From: Pelobates cultripes
Lineage: Eukaryota; Chordata; Amphibia; Anura; Pelobatidae
Length of the DNA: 64,000 nucleotides
Direction: 5' to 3'
Assembly (NCBI GenBank): GCA_933207985.1
Contig: OW240917.1
Location: 116,075,026 to 116,139,025, forward strand
The notes under the pieces were generated by a model that was not told the origin of the DNA, made no database searches, and saw nothing but the letters and a program-made list of their open reading frames with translations. Positions 9,633 to 19,990 of the stretch are shown here, piece after piece (the first letter of the stretch is position 1; each line of letters opens with the position of its first letter). The translations under genes and the position numbers were made by a program.

Positions 9633-10147
9633 CTGCTCCATGTGCACAAAAAGAAAAACAAATACAGATACATATTAATATACAAAAACAACACACAAAC
9701 TACAATAGTATGTGTAAAAAATATACAAAGGATAAACTTAACTTTGTGACAGCTTCCCAGCGGCAACTTATCCACATAGGTGCCTAATAGAACAAATGTA
9801 TACAAAGAGATAGAGGGAAACCACTGTCTATACCTATAAAAAAATTAACAAAACATAGTGAAGCCCATATTATGCATGGTACAAAAGACACGCTATCAAA
9901 AGCACTCACAAGATGACGGCTATGAATGCGCATTTAAGGTGCCACCCCTAAGGGGGGGGGTTAAGCATAAATCCACTGGATACCGAAATCCGGATACCAA
10001 AGTAGAGCAGGAACGAGAATAGCAGTAAAAAAATGTATTTATTTATAAAAGACACTGGTCCAACTCGTTTCATTCAAAATACCAAATAATCCAAGAATGA
10101 TTTATAGGAAAAATAAAAATCTTAAAAATATGCTAGCGCCTAGCTAT

Positions 10148-10642
10148 ATTAAGACAATTAATGAATCAGTCCCTATGTCCATAAACAAGGGTTTTAGAGG
10201 CTGCAAAAGTTGTATTGCATGTAGGAGAGCCCTTTTATCCAATTCTGACACTTTCCAGAGTACAACCACAGGATAATCTTTCTCTATCAAATCAAGTGTT
10301 GGCTGCCGCACGGATTTTGTGGTATATTTGCTACTGTGTCCGTGCGGTAAGCAATATGTGGGACGCACTAAGAGACTTTTGAAAGTCAGAATTATGGAAC
10401 ATCTTAATAATATTAAAAAGGGCCTTACCACCCATTCGGTTCCAATACATTGTCAAACATGTCCCTTGTTTGATTTAAAAAAAAATTTGTGTAAAGGTAT
10501 TGAACATGTTCCTCCCCATTGGAGAGGGGGAGACAGATTGAAAGAATTGTTTAAAAAAAAAAAAACATATTGGATACATCGATTACAAACATTGGAACCG
10601 AAGGGGCTAAATGTTGATATAGATTTGGTTTGTTTTCTTTAA
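10148..10642 (+). pseudogene. Penelope-like GIY-YIG endonuclease domain
   Basis: The frame first shows a GCKSCIACRRA cysteine cluster. One in-frame stop (about 10271) follows, then FVVYLLLCPCGKQYVG, KVRIMEHLNNI, HVPPHWRGGDRL and a final LEPKGLNVDIDL. The VYLLLCPCG..YVG core is the Penelope version of the GIY-YIG nuclease. R and E of KVRIMEH are the expected catalytic Arg and Glu context. This nuclease nicks target DNA for priming. Apart from the single stop the domain looks well preserved. Everything upstream, including telomerase-like reverse transcriptase, is gone. Confidence 0.88.
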
Positions 10643-10669
10643 TATTATGCATATTTGTAATATTGGTAT

Positions 10670-10783
10670 ATTTATATATATATATATTTTCATTATTTGT
10701 GTGTTAGGATATGTGGAGTTTTTATGTTTATGTTTATACATTATACTATTATGTTTTCACATTTTTTATATATATATATATAC

Positions 10784-10823
<40 letters not shown>

Positions 10824-10830
10824 TTTTATT
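10670..10830. repeat. (TA)n-rich microsatellite
   Basis: Long TATATA tracts in the 3' part of the Penelope-like copy. The predicted frames here (poly Ile/Tyr) are translated repeat. Confidence 0.9.
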
Positions 10831-11209
10831 TCTATCATTTTTATATTCATTATATTTTTTCTATTCAATTTATTTTTATGCATGTCATTAAGGTGTTTAA
10901 ATATAGCTTTTTAATGGCTTAATACAGCTACTCTAAGGAATCTGTATGGAACTATTAGAGTTCTATTGTTTTTTTAGGTGTATAACTGTTAGGTTTATGG
11001 ACCTTTTTGATTGATATTATGTTTCCTTTTAGTGATAATGAGTAACTATTTTAAGACTAACGAGGATTTTTATAAGTATAAGAATTTGATTACTACGCTT
11101 GCGCAAGAATGATTGAGGATATCTTTTGTACCATGCATAATATGGGCTTCACTATGTTTTGTTAATTTTTTATAGGTATAGACAGCGGTTTCCCTCTATC
11201 TCTTTGTCT

Positions 11210-11584
11210 ACATATTAAAAACTCATGGCAAACTCCCTTAAATGGGTAAGTTTGCCACTACCATCTCTTAATAAAAATAACCTATACAAACCTTGCAATT
11301 GCCAAGTGTAGTGATCTCAAAAAGTTAAATTGTATTAGGATCAATAAACATTTTGAAAAGACACAGTCTTTGTTTTCACCAAGGATCAATCAGTACTAAA
11401 CCTACAAACAGAAAAACAGATACTTAACTAATATTTTTTCATACTGTATTTCCTTTCACCTTCTAAAAACCAAAAACAAAAGTTGTTAGGGAGGGACAAC
11501 AAATACAAATGGAATAACAAACTATCTATTAATAAAAAAAAGGTTTAAGGAAGAAAGTATCACATAATGAAAATGATAAAAAGA
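11210..11584. other. Caspase 3' flank, probable 3' UTR region
   Basis: AT-rich unique-looking sequence directly 3' of the caspase stop codon (minus strand). No frame or repeat was recognised. A definite minus-strand AATAAA signal was not found. Confidence 0.35.
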
Positions 11585-11822
11585 TCAATTCTGCTTTGGC
11601 TTAAAATAGAGCTTTTTGGTTAACATGGATGCAAAGCACGGCATTTCTTTTTTCCAACTGTGTTACGGTCCAGGCAGTTTTCCACAGAGTGCAGAGACAC
11701 CTTCCGATTCACCAAAGTAAGAAGCTCGGTCAGTTCCAATGTTGTTCCATATGTTTTAAGGATTCCACACAGATCTTGAACATACCAGGAGCCAAATGAG
11801 GTTTCACGAAGTGAATAGTAGC
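11585..11822 (-). CDS. casp6: Caspase-6-like last coding exon (small subunit)
   Basis: This is the last exon of an executioner caspase, the cysteine protease that cleaves after Asp during apoptosis. It begins after an acceptor (TTTGTCTTTAG) in phase 1 and reads [19 protein letters not shown], then [15 protein letters not shown], the p10 subunit with the GSW substrate loop. The pattern fits caspase-6 better than caspase-3 or -7, whose equivalents read GYYSWR and end differently. At about 11640-11656 (T6 and T3 runs on the plus strand) one base appears missing. After it the expected [13 protein letters not shown] end continues in another frame to a TGA at 11587-11585. Either the gene is damaged or the assembly has a one-base error. 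Confidence 0.88.
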
Positions 11823-12202
11823 CTAAAGACAAATAAAATGAACACAAACATTTATACAACATATAACTTCTTATGCCTTGTTACAAAATACATCAAATCG
11901 ATTGATATAATTGCCACAGAGACTTTTCTGAGGCATATTATGACAATTAATTTTCTAGCATCTTGTGGATGGCCCTATCTTTGCATTGCACTGGCCAATA
12001 ATCCATTTTTTAAAACATCCTGCATGATATCACACACGGAGTCATTGAATTCACTAGGTTAAAAACATGGTCCAGATTTCACCTCTGTCTGAACCATAAG
12101 AAAAATATTATTTAGTTTTGCAAATTAAGATTTGAAGTTCCTAAGGTACATGTAATTTCCACCTCTGTTTCAAAAGATACACAACATTTCTTTTAAAAGG
12201 AT

Positions 12203-12631
12203 TTAAAGGATCACTATAGTGTCAGGAAAACAAATCGGTTTTCCTGACACTATAGTACCCTGAGTTAAAACCCCTTCAGTTACTCACCTTCTTCCACCGC
12301 CGGGCTCCCTTACCTCTCCTCCCCCACCGACATCAGCTCCCCCGTCTGATATCAGCGGAGCGGAAAGCGCATGCGCGGCGGTGCCGCGCGCGAATTCAAA
12401 GTGTCTATAAGAAAGCATTTTTCAATGCTTTCCTATTGATGCTCTGCGTGATGGAGGTTTTAAATGCCTCCAGCGTCGCAGATGCGCCTCTAGTGGCTAT
12501 ACGGAAGACAGCCACTAGAGGCTGGCTTAACCTCAAATGTAAACATAGCAGTTTCTCTGAAACTGCTATGTTTACATCAGCATGGTTAACCTTGAGCTGA
12601 AGTGGTCTGGGTGACTATAGTGTCCATTTAA
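12203..12631. mobile_element. T2-type MITE 1
   Basis: Flanked by TTAA (12203 and 12628). The ends read TTAAAGGATCACTATAGTG and ACTATAGTGTCCATTTAA. The left end is itself a fold-back palindrome around 12211-12258 (ACTATAGTGTCAGG ... CCTGACACTATAGT). No coding capacity. TTAA targets and TTAAAGGRR ends are the signature of T2/Kolobok MITEs in frogs. Confidence 0.75.
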
Positions 12632-12843
12632 GTCTTAACAGAAACAAACATTAAAACAAAGATGCCGTTTGAAAGGTGTAAAACAAGCAGTCTTGCTATA
12701 ACAATCCTGTCCCAATGTGAGTGACAGTTTGGGCTTCAAAGGGTTACTCCAAGCACCATAACCACTTCAGTAATTTCAATTGGGCATAGTGCCTGGAGTC
12801 TGTATGTGCAGCATTTTGCTATGAATTGCTGCACATACTCAGA

Positions 12844-13397
12844 TTAAAAGGGAAACTATCGGCACAATAACAACTTTAGCTTAATGAAGCAGTTTTGGTG
12901 TGTAGACCTGAGGTCTCACTGCTCAGTTCGCAACCATTTAGAAGGTAAATCACTTTGTTTATGCAGCCCTAGCCATACCTCCTTGCATGTGACTTACACA
13001 GCTTTGTAAACAATTCCTGTAAAGAGAGATATCATGTTTAATCTTACTTTATTGTACAGTCTATTTAATTTAGAATTTCTTATCTCCTGCTCTGTTAATA
13101 GCCTGCTAGACCAGGCAGTAGCCTCCTTTGTGTGTGATTAAAGCTCAAGTTACAGAGCAGGAAATTAAACTTTTAAAGTAAGTTAACGTCCAATTGAAAA
13201 TGAAGCCATTTTTTTCATACAGGCACAGTCACAGTCACAGCCAGGGGAGGTGATTTAACTCCTCATTCAATCCACAGCATGTTTGCAGATGCCACATATA
13301 AGCCTTAGACAGAAGAAATCCAGAGACAGGGAAGTCACTTGAACCATAAGCAATGCAAAGAGCATAGTTTTTCATGGTACTTGGACTATCACTTTAA
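12844..13397. mobile_element. T2-type MITE 2
   Basis: TTAAAAGGGAAACTATCGGC at the left and GGACTATCACTTTAA at the right are imperfect inverted ends with TTAA at both edges. It is more diverged than its neighbours. A related fragment with CAAAGGGTTACTCCAAGCAC precedes it at about 12737. Confidence 0.6.
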
Positions 13398-13546
13398 GGA
13401 CAACTAACTTTTTCATAATCCATCAATTCACAGGAAAACATTACAAAACCCATGGTCTAATTGAAACAGACATATTTGTGTAGATCAAGGCCAACATTTT
13501 AGTTTACCCATCACATATTACCAAATACTACAATGAGTAAGATTAC

Positions 13547-14089
13547 TTAAAGGGACACTATAGTCACCAGAACAACTACAGCTTATTGAATTTGCTTTGG
13601 TGAGTAGAACCATTACCTTCAGGCTTTTTGTTGTAAACACAGTGTTTACGTTACAGCCTAGTGATAACTCCACTGGCCACTCCTCAGATAGCTGTTAGAG
13701 ATCCTTCCTGGGTCATGACTGTCTAAAATGCATCCAAACATTCAGTGTCTCCTCCCTCTGCATGCAGACACTGAACTTTCCTCATAGAGATTCATTGATT
13801 CAATTCATCTCTATGAGGAGATGTTGATTGGCCAGGGCTGTGTTTGAATCATGCTGGCTCTGCCCCTGATCTGCCTCCTTATCAGTCTCAACCAATCCTA
13901 TGGGGAAGCACTGTGATTGGATCAGGCTACCACATGTCAGCATACAGAGTTACAGCTTCAGGTTTGAATACAGTAAGATTTTTACTTTATTTATGGAGGC
14001 ATGAGGGGCCAGGTGGGCTAGATGGTGATGTTAACACTATAGGGTCAGGAATACATGTTTGTGTTCCTTACCCTATAGTGATCCTTTAA
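13547..14089. mobile_element. T2-type MITE 3
   Basis: Ends read TTAAAGGGACACTATAGTC and CCTATAGTGATCCTTTAA. It shares its right TTAA with the next MITE at 14086, so the two are directly abutting insertions of related elements. Confidence 0.8.
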
Positions 14090-14462
14090 AGGACCACTCT
14101 AGGCACCCAGACCACTTCAGCTTAATGAAGTGGTCTGGGTGCCAGGTCCAGCTAGGGTTAACCCATTTTTTCATAAACATAGCAGTTTCAGAGAAACTGC
14201 TATGTCTATGTAAAGCATTATGAATGCTTTCCTATGTGACCAGCTGAATGCGCGCGCAGCTCTTGCCGCGCGTGCGCATTCAGCCCAGGAGGAGGAACTG
14301 AGGAGGATCGGAGGAGGAGAGCTCCCCGCCCAGCGCTGGAAAAAGGTAAGTTTAACCCCTTTTCCCCTTTCCAGAGCTGGGCAGGAGGGGGACCCTGAGG
14401 GTGGGGGCACTATAGTGCCAGGAAAACGAGTATGTTTTCCTGGCACTATAGTGGTCCTTTAA
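14086..14462. mobile_element. T2-type MITE 4
   Basis: Ends read TTAAAGGACCACTCTAGGC and CACTATAGTGGTCCTTTAA. A short palindrome with AGTGCCAGGAAAAC and its complement lies near the right end. No coding capacity. Confidence 0.8.
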
Positions 14463-14724
14463 GAATCAAAAAAATATCAAGGATATATACAGTTGTGCTT
14501 AAAAGTTTGCATAATTCTTGGAGATTTGGTAATATAGGTACCATTTTAAAATAAAACATGAGTGAGCAGGCAAAACACATTTCTTTTATTTCTTAAATTA
14601 TGAAATTATATTCCACTGTAGGTTATTACAGAATGGCACAATCATAAAACAAAACAAAGAAAAAAATGGCAACAAAGAAAAAAATGAAATGACCCCTGTT
14701 CAAAAGTCTGCATACCCTTAGTTA

Positions 14725-15603
14725 TTAATACTGTGTATTGTCCCCTTTAGCATCAGTGACAGAGTATAGTCTTGTGTAATAGTTGTCTATGAGGCCCCTA
14801 ATTCTTGCAGGTGGTATAGCTACCCATTTGTTTTGGCAAAATGCCTCCAGGTCATGCAAAGTATTTGGTCGTCTTGCATGAACTGCACGTTTGAGATTTT
14901 CCCAGAGTGGCTCATTGATATTAAGGTCAGGAGAATGTGATGGCCACATGAACCTTCACCTTTTTCTTCTGTAACCACTGGCCTTGTTCTTAGGGTCATT
15001 ATCGTGCTGGAAAGTTTACAAGCGTCCCAGGCGCAGCCTTGTGCAGAAGAATGCAACTTGTCTGCCAGTATTTTCTGAAACCATGCTGCATTCATCTTGC
15101 CATCAATTTTCACTAGCTTTCCCATGCCTTTAGAACTCCACTCCCTCAAAAAAAACCATTGGTGGACCACCACTATGCTTCACAGTGGGGATGGTGTTCT
15201 TTTCACTATAGGCCTTGTTTGACCCTCTCCAAACATAGCACTTATGGTTGTGACCATAAAGCTTTATTTTGGTCTTTTCACTCCAAATTACAGCATGCCA
15301 GAAGCTGTGAGGTGTGTCAAGCTGTTGTTGGGCATATTGTAACCGGGCTTTTTGTGGCATTGGCGCCGTAAAGGCTTCTTTCTGGCAACTCGACCATGCA
15401 GCTCATATTTATTCAAGTGTCGTCATTTTGTGCTCCTTGAAACAACCACAGTCTTTTTCCAGAGAAGTCTGTATCTCTCCTGAGGTTACCTGTGGGTTTT
15501 TCTTTGTATTCTGAACAATTCTTCTGGCTGTTGTGGCTGAAATCTTTCTTGGTTCCATTACCTTGTTACGCAGGTCTCTTGACAGTTCTTTTCTGCTCCC
15601 CAT
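14725..15603 (-). pseudogene. Tc1-like transposase, frameshifted
   Basis: Reading from 15603: MGSRKELSRDLRNKVME with an HTH-like N-terminus, then RIVQNTKKNPQVTSGEIQT. Another frame holds HSFWHAVIWSEKTKIKLYG with the first catalytic Asp position changed to Glu or lost. The end reads WPSHSPDLNINEPLWENLK, the DDE block with its final Glu. The normal protein, about 340 residues, cuts and pastes the element by its DDE domain. Here at least three frames are used, so it is dead. Confidence 0.85.
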
Positions 15604-15676
15604 GGTTCAGTATTTAGCCTGCTCAGTGCATCCACATGAGCGCTAACAAACTCATTGACTATTTATACACAGCCAC

Positions 15677-16785
15677 TCAAGGCACAAGCAGAGGCATGAT
15701 AGTCCGCTTCCAGCAGAGCCAAGACCGTCTAGCTTTCATGACGGCCGTCCGTAACAGGTCACCTTTGCAATTCGAGGAACACTTCTTAGCAATTTTTCCT
15801 AACCTGTCAAGAGCTACCCTAGAGTGGCGACGATCTCTGCGTCCACTGACAAAGTATTCCCTTGCACATAAAATACCATACTGCTGGGGAGCATCCAGGA
15901 ATCTGATCATACCGAGGGAAACTGTCAAGCTGAAAATCACCGGCACTGCCACGATTCCTGATACTCTGCAGACCCTTGAGCTCCCACAAGCAGATCCAGC
16001 GAAAGTTCACTCATTCGTACCTGCGGCTCGACGTGGGGATTCATCAGCAACCCTGGTGTCCTGAACTACCTGCAACTACTCGCATTACTCGTTATAATTT
16101 GTTCAGTTTATTTTCAGTTAATCATTTATTCATGTGCTTGCATAATTTGCATAATGTGCTTAAATGCCTGTGAGGGGTTCCTTTGAACACTCTTTATAGC
16201 TCGTAATACTTACACATCTGGGATTAGCATACTACCCATGCTATCTACATATCCCCCATGAGCAAATCTTGATATCACATCTTACTGTCATCCTAAGGGG
16301 GCTCTAGCCTCCACCACATACCCACAACACCACTAACAGACTTTCATGGACATGGAGGCGTCCAGGAGCTTTCCACTCCATACCAGCACTCTCATTACCT
16401 CCTATATGACACTAAGTTAGGGTCAGCATACCCGATCACCTACTATTCGGTTAGACACATAATAATAAAACCCACAGTCCACCATGTCACACGTGCTATA
16501 ATATGTATATGCACCATACTTTATTACTTGAGTAAGGCACATGCCATCTTATATTGCTGATAATGCCTACTCATGGCTGTCTCATCTGCTAGGATGCCCA
16601 TATTGTGATAGATGGATTGTGCCAGTTGTCTCACCTCTTAACATAAAATGTGCAGTGTTATTGTATGCCAACAATTGCTCTTAAATGTTGATTGACAAGC
16701 AAGCAATCGCTGTTGTGGCATTGCATGCTTATTTGTATTTTTTCATGCAAGATAAAATAAAGTTGTTTTTTTTTTAAAAAAAAGC
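15677..16785 (+). pseudogene. L1/Tx1-like ORF1 fragment with 3' UTR and poly(A)
   Basis: Inserted in the 5' leader of the Tc1 copy. Residues SRGMIVRFQQSQDRLAF, then LSRATLEWRRSLRPLTKY and KIPYCWGASRNLII belong to the C-terminal half of L1 ORF1. The stop is at about 16064. About 700 bases without a frame follow, then AATAAAG and a T/A-rich tail near 16755-16785. ORF2 is absent although ORF1 and a 3' end are joined. Such ORF1-only copies resemble the half-L1 elements described in mammals. Confidence 0.75.
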
Positions 16786-17145
16786 CACAGGTGTGGGAAA
16801 TTAACCTTTAAGTGCCATCTTAAACTGTGTGTGTCACGGTCACCTTGTGTGTCTGTAACAAGGCCAAACATTCAAGGATATGTAAACTTTTGATCAGGGT
16901 CATTTTGGGTTATTTCTGTTGTCATTATGATTTAAAAACAAGCCAAACAGCTATGTGATAATAAATGGCTTCATATGATCACTATACTTCAATAAAATAC
17001 TTTTTTTACATGATCACTCATATTTATAAAATCAATGCCATAATTTCAGAATCTTTCCCAGGGTATGCAAACTTCAGTACAACTTTATTGACATTAATGC
17101 AGCCAATCTTTAATTGTTGTAAGAAATACAATTAAACTATGTTAC

Positions 17146-17305
17146 CTTCTGCTACAAAATAACACATAATGAAGTCGGCACCAGCAAGCAATGTGTACAT
17201 GGATGCAGCATCCACTTCAATTACATTGGTGTCAGGGATGTTGATAACACCATCCGTACAATCAGCTGCCAGGACTGGCTCATCATATAGCTCTCCCCTA
17301 CACGC
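17146..17305 (-). CDS. casp6: Caspase-6-like penultimate coding exon (active site)
   Basis: 160 nt between an acceptor (TTTTCTACTTCCTGAAG) and a donor (GTAACATAG). It starts ACRGELYDEPVL, which holds the catalytic Cys of the QACRG pentapeptide, and runs through DTNVIEVDAASMYTLL to AGADFIMCYFVAE. This covers the end of the p20 subunit and the linker. The DTN..EVDAAS motif just before the small subunit is characteristic of caspase-6. The exon leaves phase 1, fitting exon 11585-11822 exactly. Upstream exons (propeptide and the catalytic His) should lie at higher coordinates but were not found here, so the gene may extend beyond the window or be interrupted. Confidence 0.9.
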
Positions 17306-18140
17306 CTTCAGGAAGTAGAAAATATTAATGAAAAATATTTAACTGAAAAATTTACAAGGTATGTTTTTTTCTATAAACGTTATTGTCTCCTGAAATAAAA
17401 ACAGGTGCATTACCACATACCATTTACATTATGTGGTGAATAAAAAAAATGCACATAAGCACAAATATACTCTGCATCAATGTAATCCCTTCAGAACCGG
17501 GACTGGGTAAATGATCAGCTATTGTGGTAGTCATCATTGGCCCAGAATGTGACAAATGGCAAAAAAAAAACTATTTGCTAATATGGATGAGGTGAAATAC
17601 AAATGCATTACAGGCTAAAAAAGGAACTTAACCCCTTAATGACGGATGACGGACCAAGTTCGTCATGCTGGAGAAGCACTTAACACTGAATCATAGGTCC
17701 GTCATGCGCTAAAATTAACCCCAAATTGCCACAACCATATTTGAGGCAGACCGGAAGCACCCAATTGTGCTGTCCCTGTAGCTGTGATCGCTCTGACAGC
17801 CTGTCCCTCAAGCACATGTGCTGCAGGGACTTCTGATCCGGCTCCCTGCACTTCCGCGTTCAGTGTGATCTGCTTCTCACTGTAAAAAATAAAGTGTAAG
17901 TTAAATCCCACTCACCCCCCCCCCCCTTTTCCCTGCTTTAATAAAATGAACCCCTTCCCTGCCAATTAAGCACTGACTACAGTGATTAATTGACAGGTAC
18001 TGCATTTTACTGTGATCTGATTTTCTTTATTTTTTTAGCCCCTGAGGGTTAACTTTCATTTTATTTTAAACCTCAGGGGTTAAATTGATTTTATTAATTA
18101 ATTTAAATATTTTAAAATTATATATTTAGCTAGTTGGGGT
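17306..18140. other. Intronic DNA with a TTAACCCCTTAA-type repeat
   Basis: No coding frame. From about 17628 it holds TTAACCCCTTAATGACGGAT and GACGGACC words like those at 37054. This is a dispersed frog DNA-transposon end. A C-rich run lies at 17917-17928. Confidence 0.55.
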
Positions 18141-18859
18141 CAGGGCCAGCGCTTCCTATAAGGCGAACTATGCAGCCGCCTAGCGCCGCCTAGCGCCGCC
18201 TAGCGCACTACTTCTAATGCTGCAGCCACCTGAGCGCTCTATAGAGAGCCTCAGACGGCTGCAGCACTGCCTCTCTTCTCACCTCCCCTTCCCTGTGTAG
18301 CGTGGCCAAGCATCTCTCTGGTCCGCAATACAGGAACATCCGTTTTTCTGTACCCGGCCGGACTCATAGGAAGCGGCATCCTTTGCACACATACACAGAA
18401 ACACACAATGCATCCCTTACACACAACCAGAAAGACACAATACATCCCTTATACACAAACACACACTGCTTCACCTACACAAACTGGTATCCCTATACAC
18501 TACATTCCATAAGCACACACATTAGATCCTCTACAATAACACATAACACATCACCTACGCACTCCACTCCCTGTGAGCGAACTCATGGGTGGAACATGTA
18601 GGTGGATTTATGGGTGGGCCTTAATTGCATACTCATTGTCAGGCCCTGGGGCCCAGAATTGAGCTGTGCAAGGGGCGCCAAAAAATAGAGCTGCTTCCCA
18701 GAACATTGAATTTTGTGACCAGATTTACAAACAGCCTCCAGAGATCCTGTTCTACACCAGACCAGCGGAGCCAAACTGCAGCCAGAGCCCATCACCATCC
18801 TCCTCTGGTTGTAAGTAGGCAATCTATATTAGTGACACTAATCTCTAATTTACCTCACA

Positions 18860-18928
18860 TTAAAGGGACACTATAGTCCCCAGAGCCACTGCAGCTTAAT
18901 GAAGGGATTCTGGTGTCTATAGCCTGTC
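18860..18928. mobile_element. T2-type MITE, left end, cut by the provirus
   Basis: TTAAAGGGACACTATAGTCC at 18860 is the standard T2-type end. The provirus begins at 18929 inside it. The matching right end was not identified after 28201. Confidence 0.55.
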
Positions 18929-19425
18929 TGAAAGGGTTAATGCTGTCCTGGACTCAACTCCCCTCGGTTCTCGATCCTAGTTCACCACATCAATTGACGG
19001 GAGAGACTTGCTTAGCAAATAACAGACAGACACGAAAAGGTGCTTAACAAGTTCTCAATCTGTATTACTGTGAAGCTAGCATTTATACAGTTTTGTTTAC
19101 CTTAGTCATGAGATATGCAATACAATACAGATTATACGATTTATTACTTCCTTATATATTGCATGTTATTCTGACAATGGAAAGATAAGTTTTTTGCATA
19201 CGTCTGGAAAAGAATATCCTGAAATCGGAATGGGCAAGACATCCTGAAATTTTAGCATTGTCTTACATCCTATAGAAGAAATACCTTAGTCTGTCACAGT
19301 CAGCATATTATGTCGTAAATTGAGTTTAAGTATTTAATATCCTTTCAGTCAGCAATAATCATGTTATAAACCTTATAAAAGCATAAAATACATATAAACA
19401 AGGAAACTATTTCATATTTCTTACA
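18929..19425 (-). repeat. Proviral 3' LTR
   Basis: Starts TGTAAGAAAT and ends AACCCTTTCA on the minus strand (TG...CA). AATAAA is present on the minus strand at 19140-19145. Same length as the 5' copy at 27700-28196. Confidence 0.95.
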
Positions 19426-19436
19426 TCCCCCTCTTT
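19426..19436 (-). promoter_or_regulatory. Polypurine tract
   Basis: AAAGAGGGGGA on the minus strand, directly before the 3' LTR. It primes plus-strand DNA synthesis. Confidence 0.85.
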
Positions 19437-19572
19437 GAGCAATTAATTTGCTCATCTTATCGATAAAATCTTACCAGGACAGAGAAACTTCCACATGGTA
19501 TTTTCAGGGGTGCTAGTCACTCCCTGCGGGACTTTCATTAATTTCTTCACCTCGATTCCCATGTGGTAATTC

Positions 19573-19990
19573 CTAAGGCCCAGTTTTAAAGATGGGTTGA
19601 TACCCTCCAGTGGCAGAGAGGAGAGTTTCCAATTGTTTTTGTTCTGCATTATGGATTAATTTCTGTATTCTCTTTCTCAATGTACAAGTAAGATGGCAGT
19701 TATACAAAATCATACACAATAAAATCAGGACTATAATAACAAGAGGATAGAAGAATGATTTCATTATCTGGGATCCAGTAGGAGACCAACCAGTAAAAGC
19801 ATCGTACCAATGGTGGACTAAATCATTCTGAATCTGTGAACTCACCTTAAGGAGTTCTCCTTTTAGGATATGTGTGGCTACCTGTGTGTGTACTAGAGCA
19901 TCATTATGTGTAACAAGATGTTTAAACATATTTTGTTTTCCTTTCATTAAGGAGACAATAGTCTCAAGAGGTAAATGGTAATCTTCAAAA
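19573..19990 (-). pseudogene. env: ERV env, C-terminal part (membrane anchor)
   Basis: This frame holds the end of the transmembrane subunit. A heptad-like region lies upstream, then one strong hydrophobic segment (FFYPLVIIVLILLCMIL) and a basic cytoplasmic tail of about 40 residues (starting near TLRKRIQKLIHN). It is offset by one base from the main env frame. The break lies at the four-base A run (plus strand) near 19986-19989. Without the anchor, the upstream product would not be held in the membrane. The shift may be genuine or an assembly indel. Confidence 0.8.

Larger units (their letters stand above)
9802..11209 (+). mobile_element. Penelope-like retroelement, 5'-truncated, with inverted ends
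   Basis: Two 87-base inverted arms (9802-9888 and 11122-11209) bracket a plus-strand fragment that keeps only the GIY-YIG endonuclease end of the Penelope polyprotein. The reverse transcriptase part is missing. Inverted or partly inverted terminal copies are common in 5'-truncated Penelope-like insertions. The interior 3' region is very AT-rich. It lies between the unknown exon and the caspase 3' end. Confidence 0.75.
14490..17085 (-). mobile_element. Tc1-like transposon, degenerate
   Basis: Inverted ends CAGTTGTGCTTAAAAGTTTG (left, preceded by TA) and GGTATGCAAACTTCAGTACA (right) are Tc1/mariner type. A broken transposase runs on the minus strand between 15603 and 14725. The element is lengthened by an L1 fragment at about 15677-16785, so it was older than that insertion. 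Confidence 0.85.
11823..17145 (-). other. Caspase intron (5.3 kb) packed with transposons
   Basis: Bounded by donor GTAACA at the 3' end of exon 17146-17305 and by acceptor TTTGTCTTTAG before exon 11585-11822. The split codon G|GC matches in phase. It contains four TTAA-flanked MITEs, a related fragment at about 12737-12843, and a Tc1 element with a nested L1 piece. Confidence 0.85.

Noticed and set aside
10035..10080. Third hammerhead near the Penelope-like copy
   Set aside because: The minus strand shows only GAATGAAACGAG. Helix II and most of the core are missing.
10647..10922. Ile/Tyr-rich frames
   Set aside because: They are translations of (TA)n repeat.
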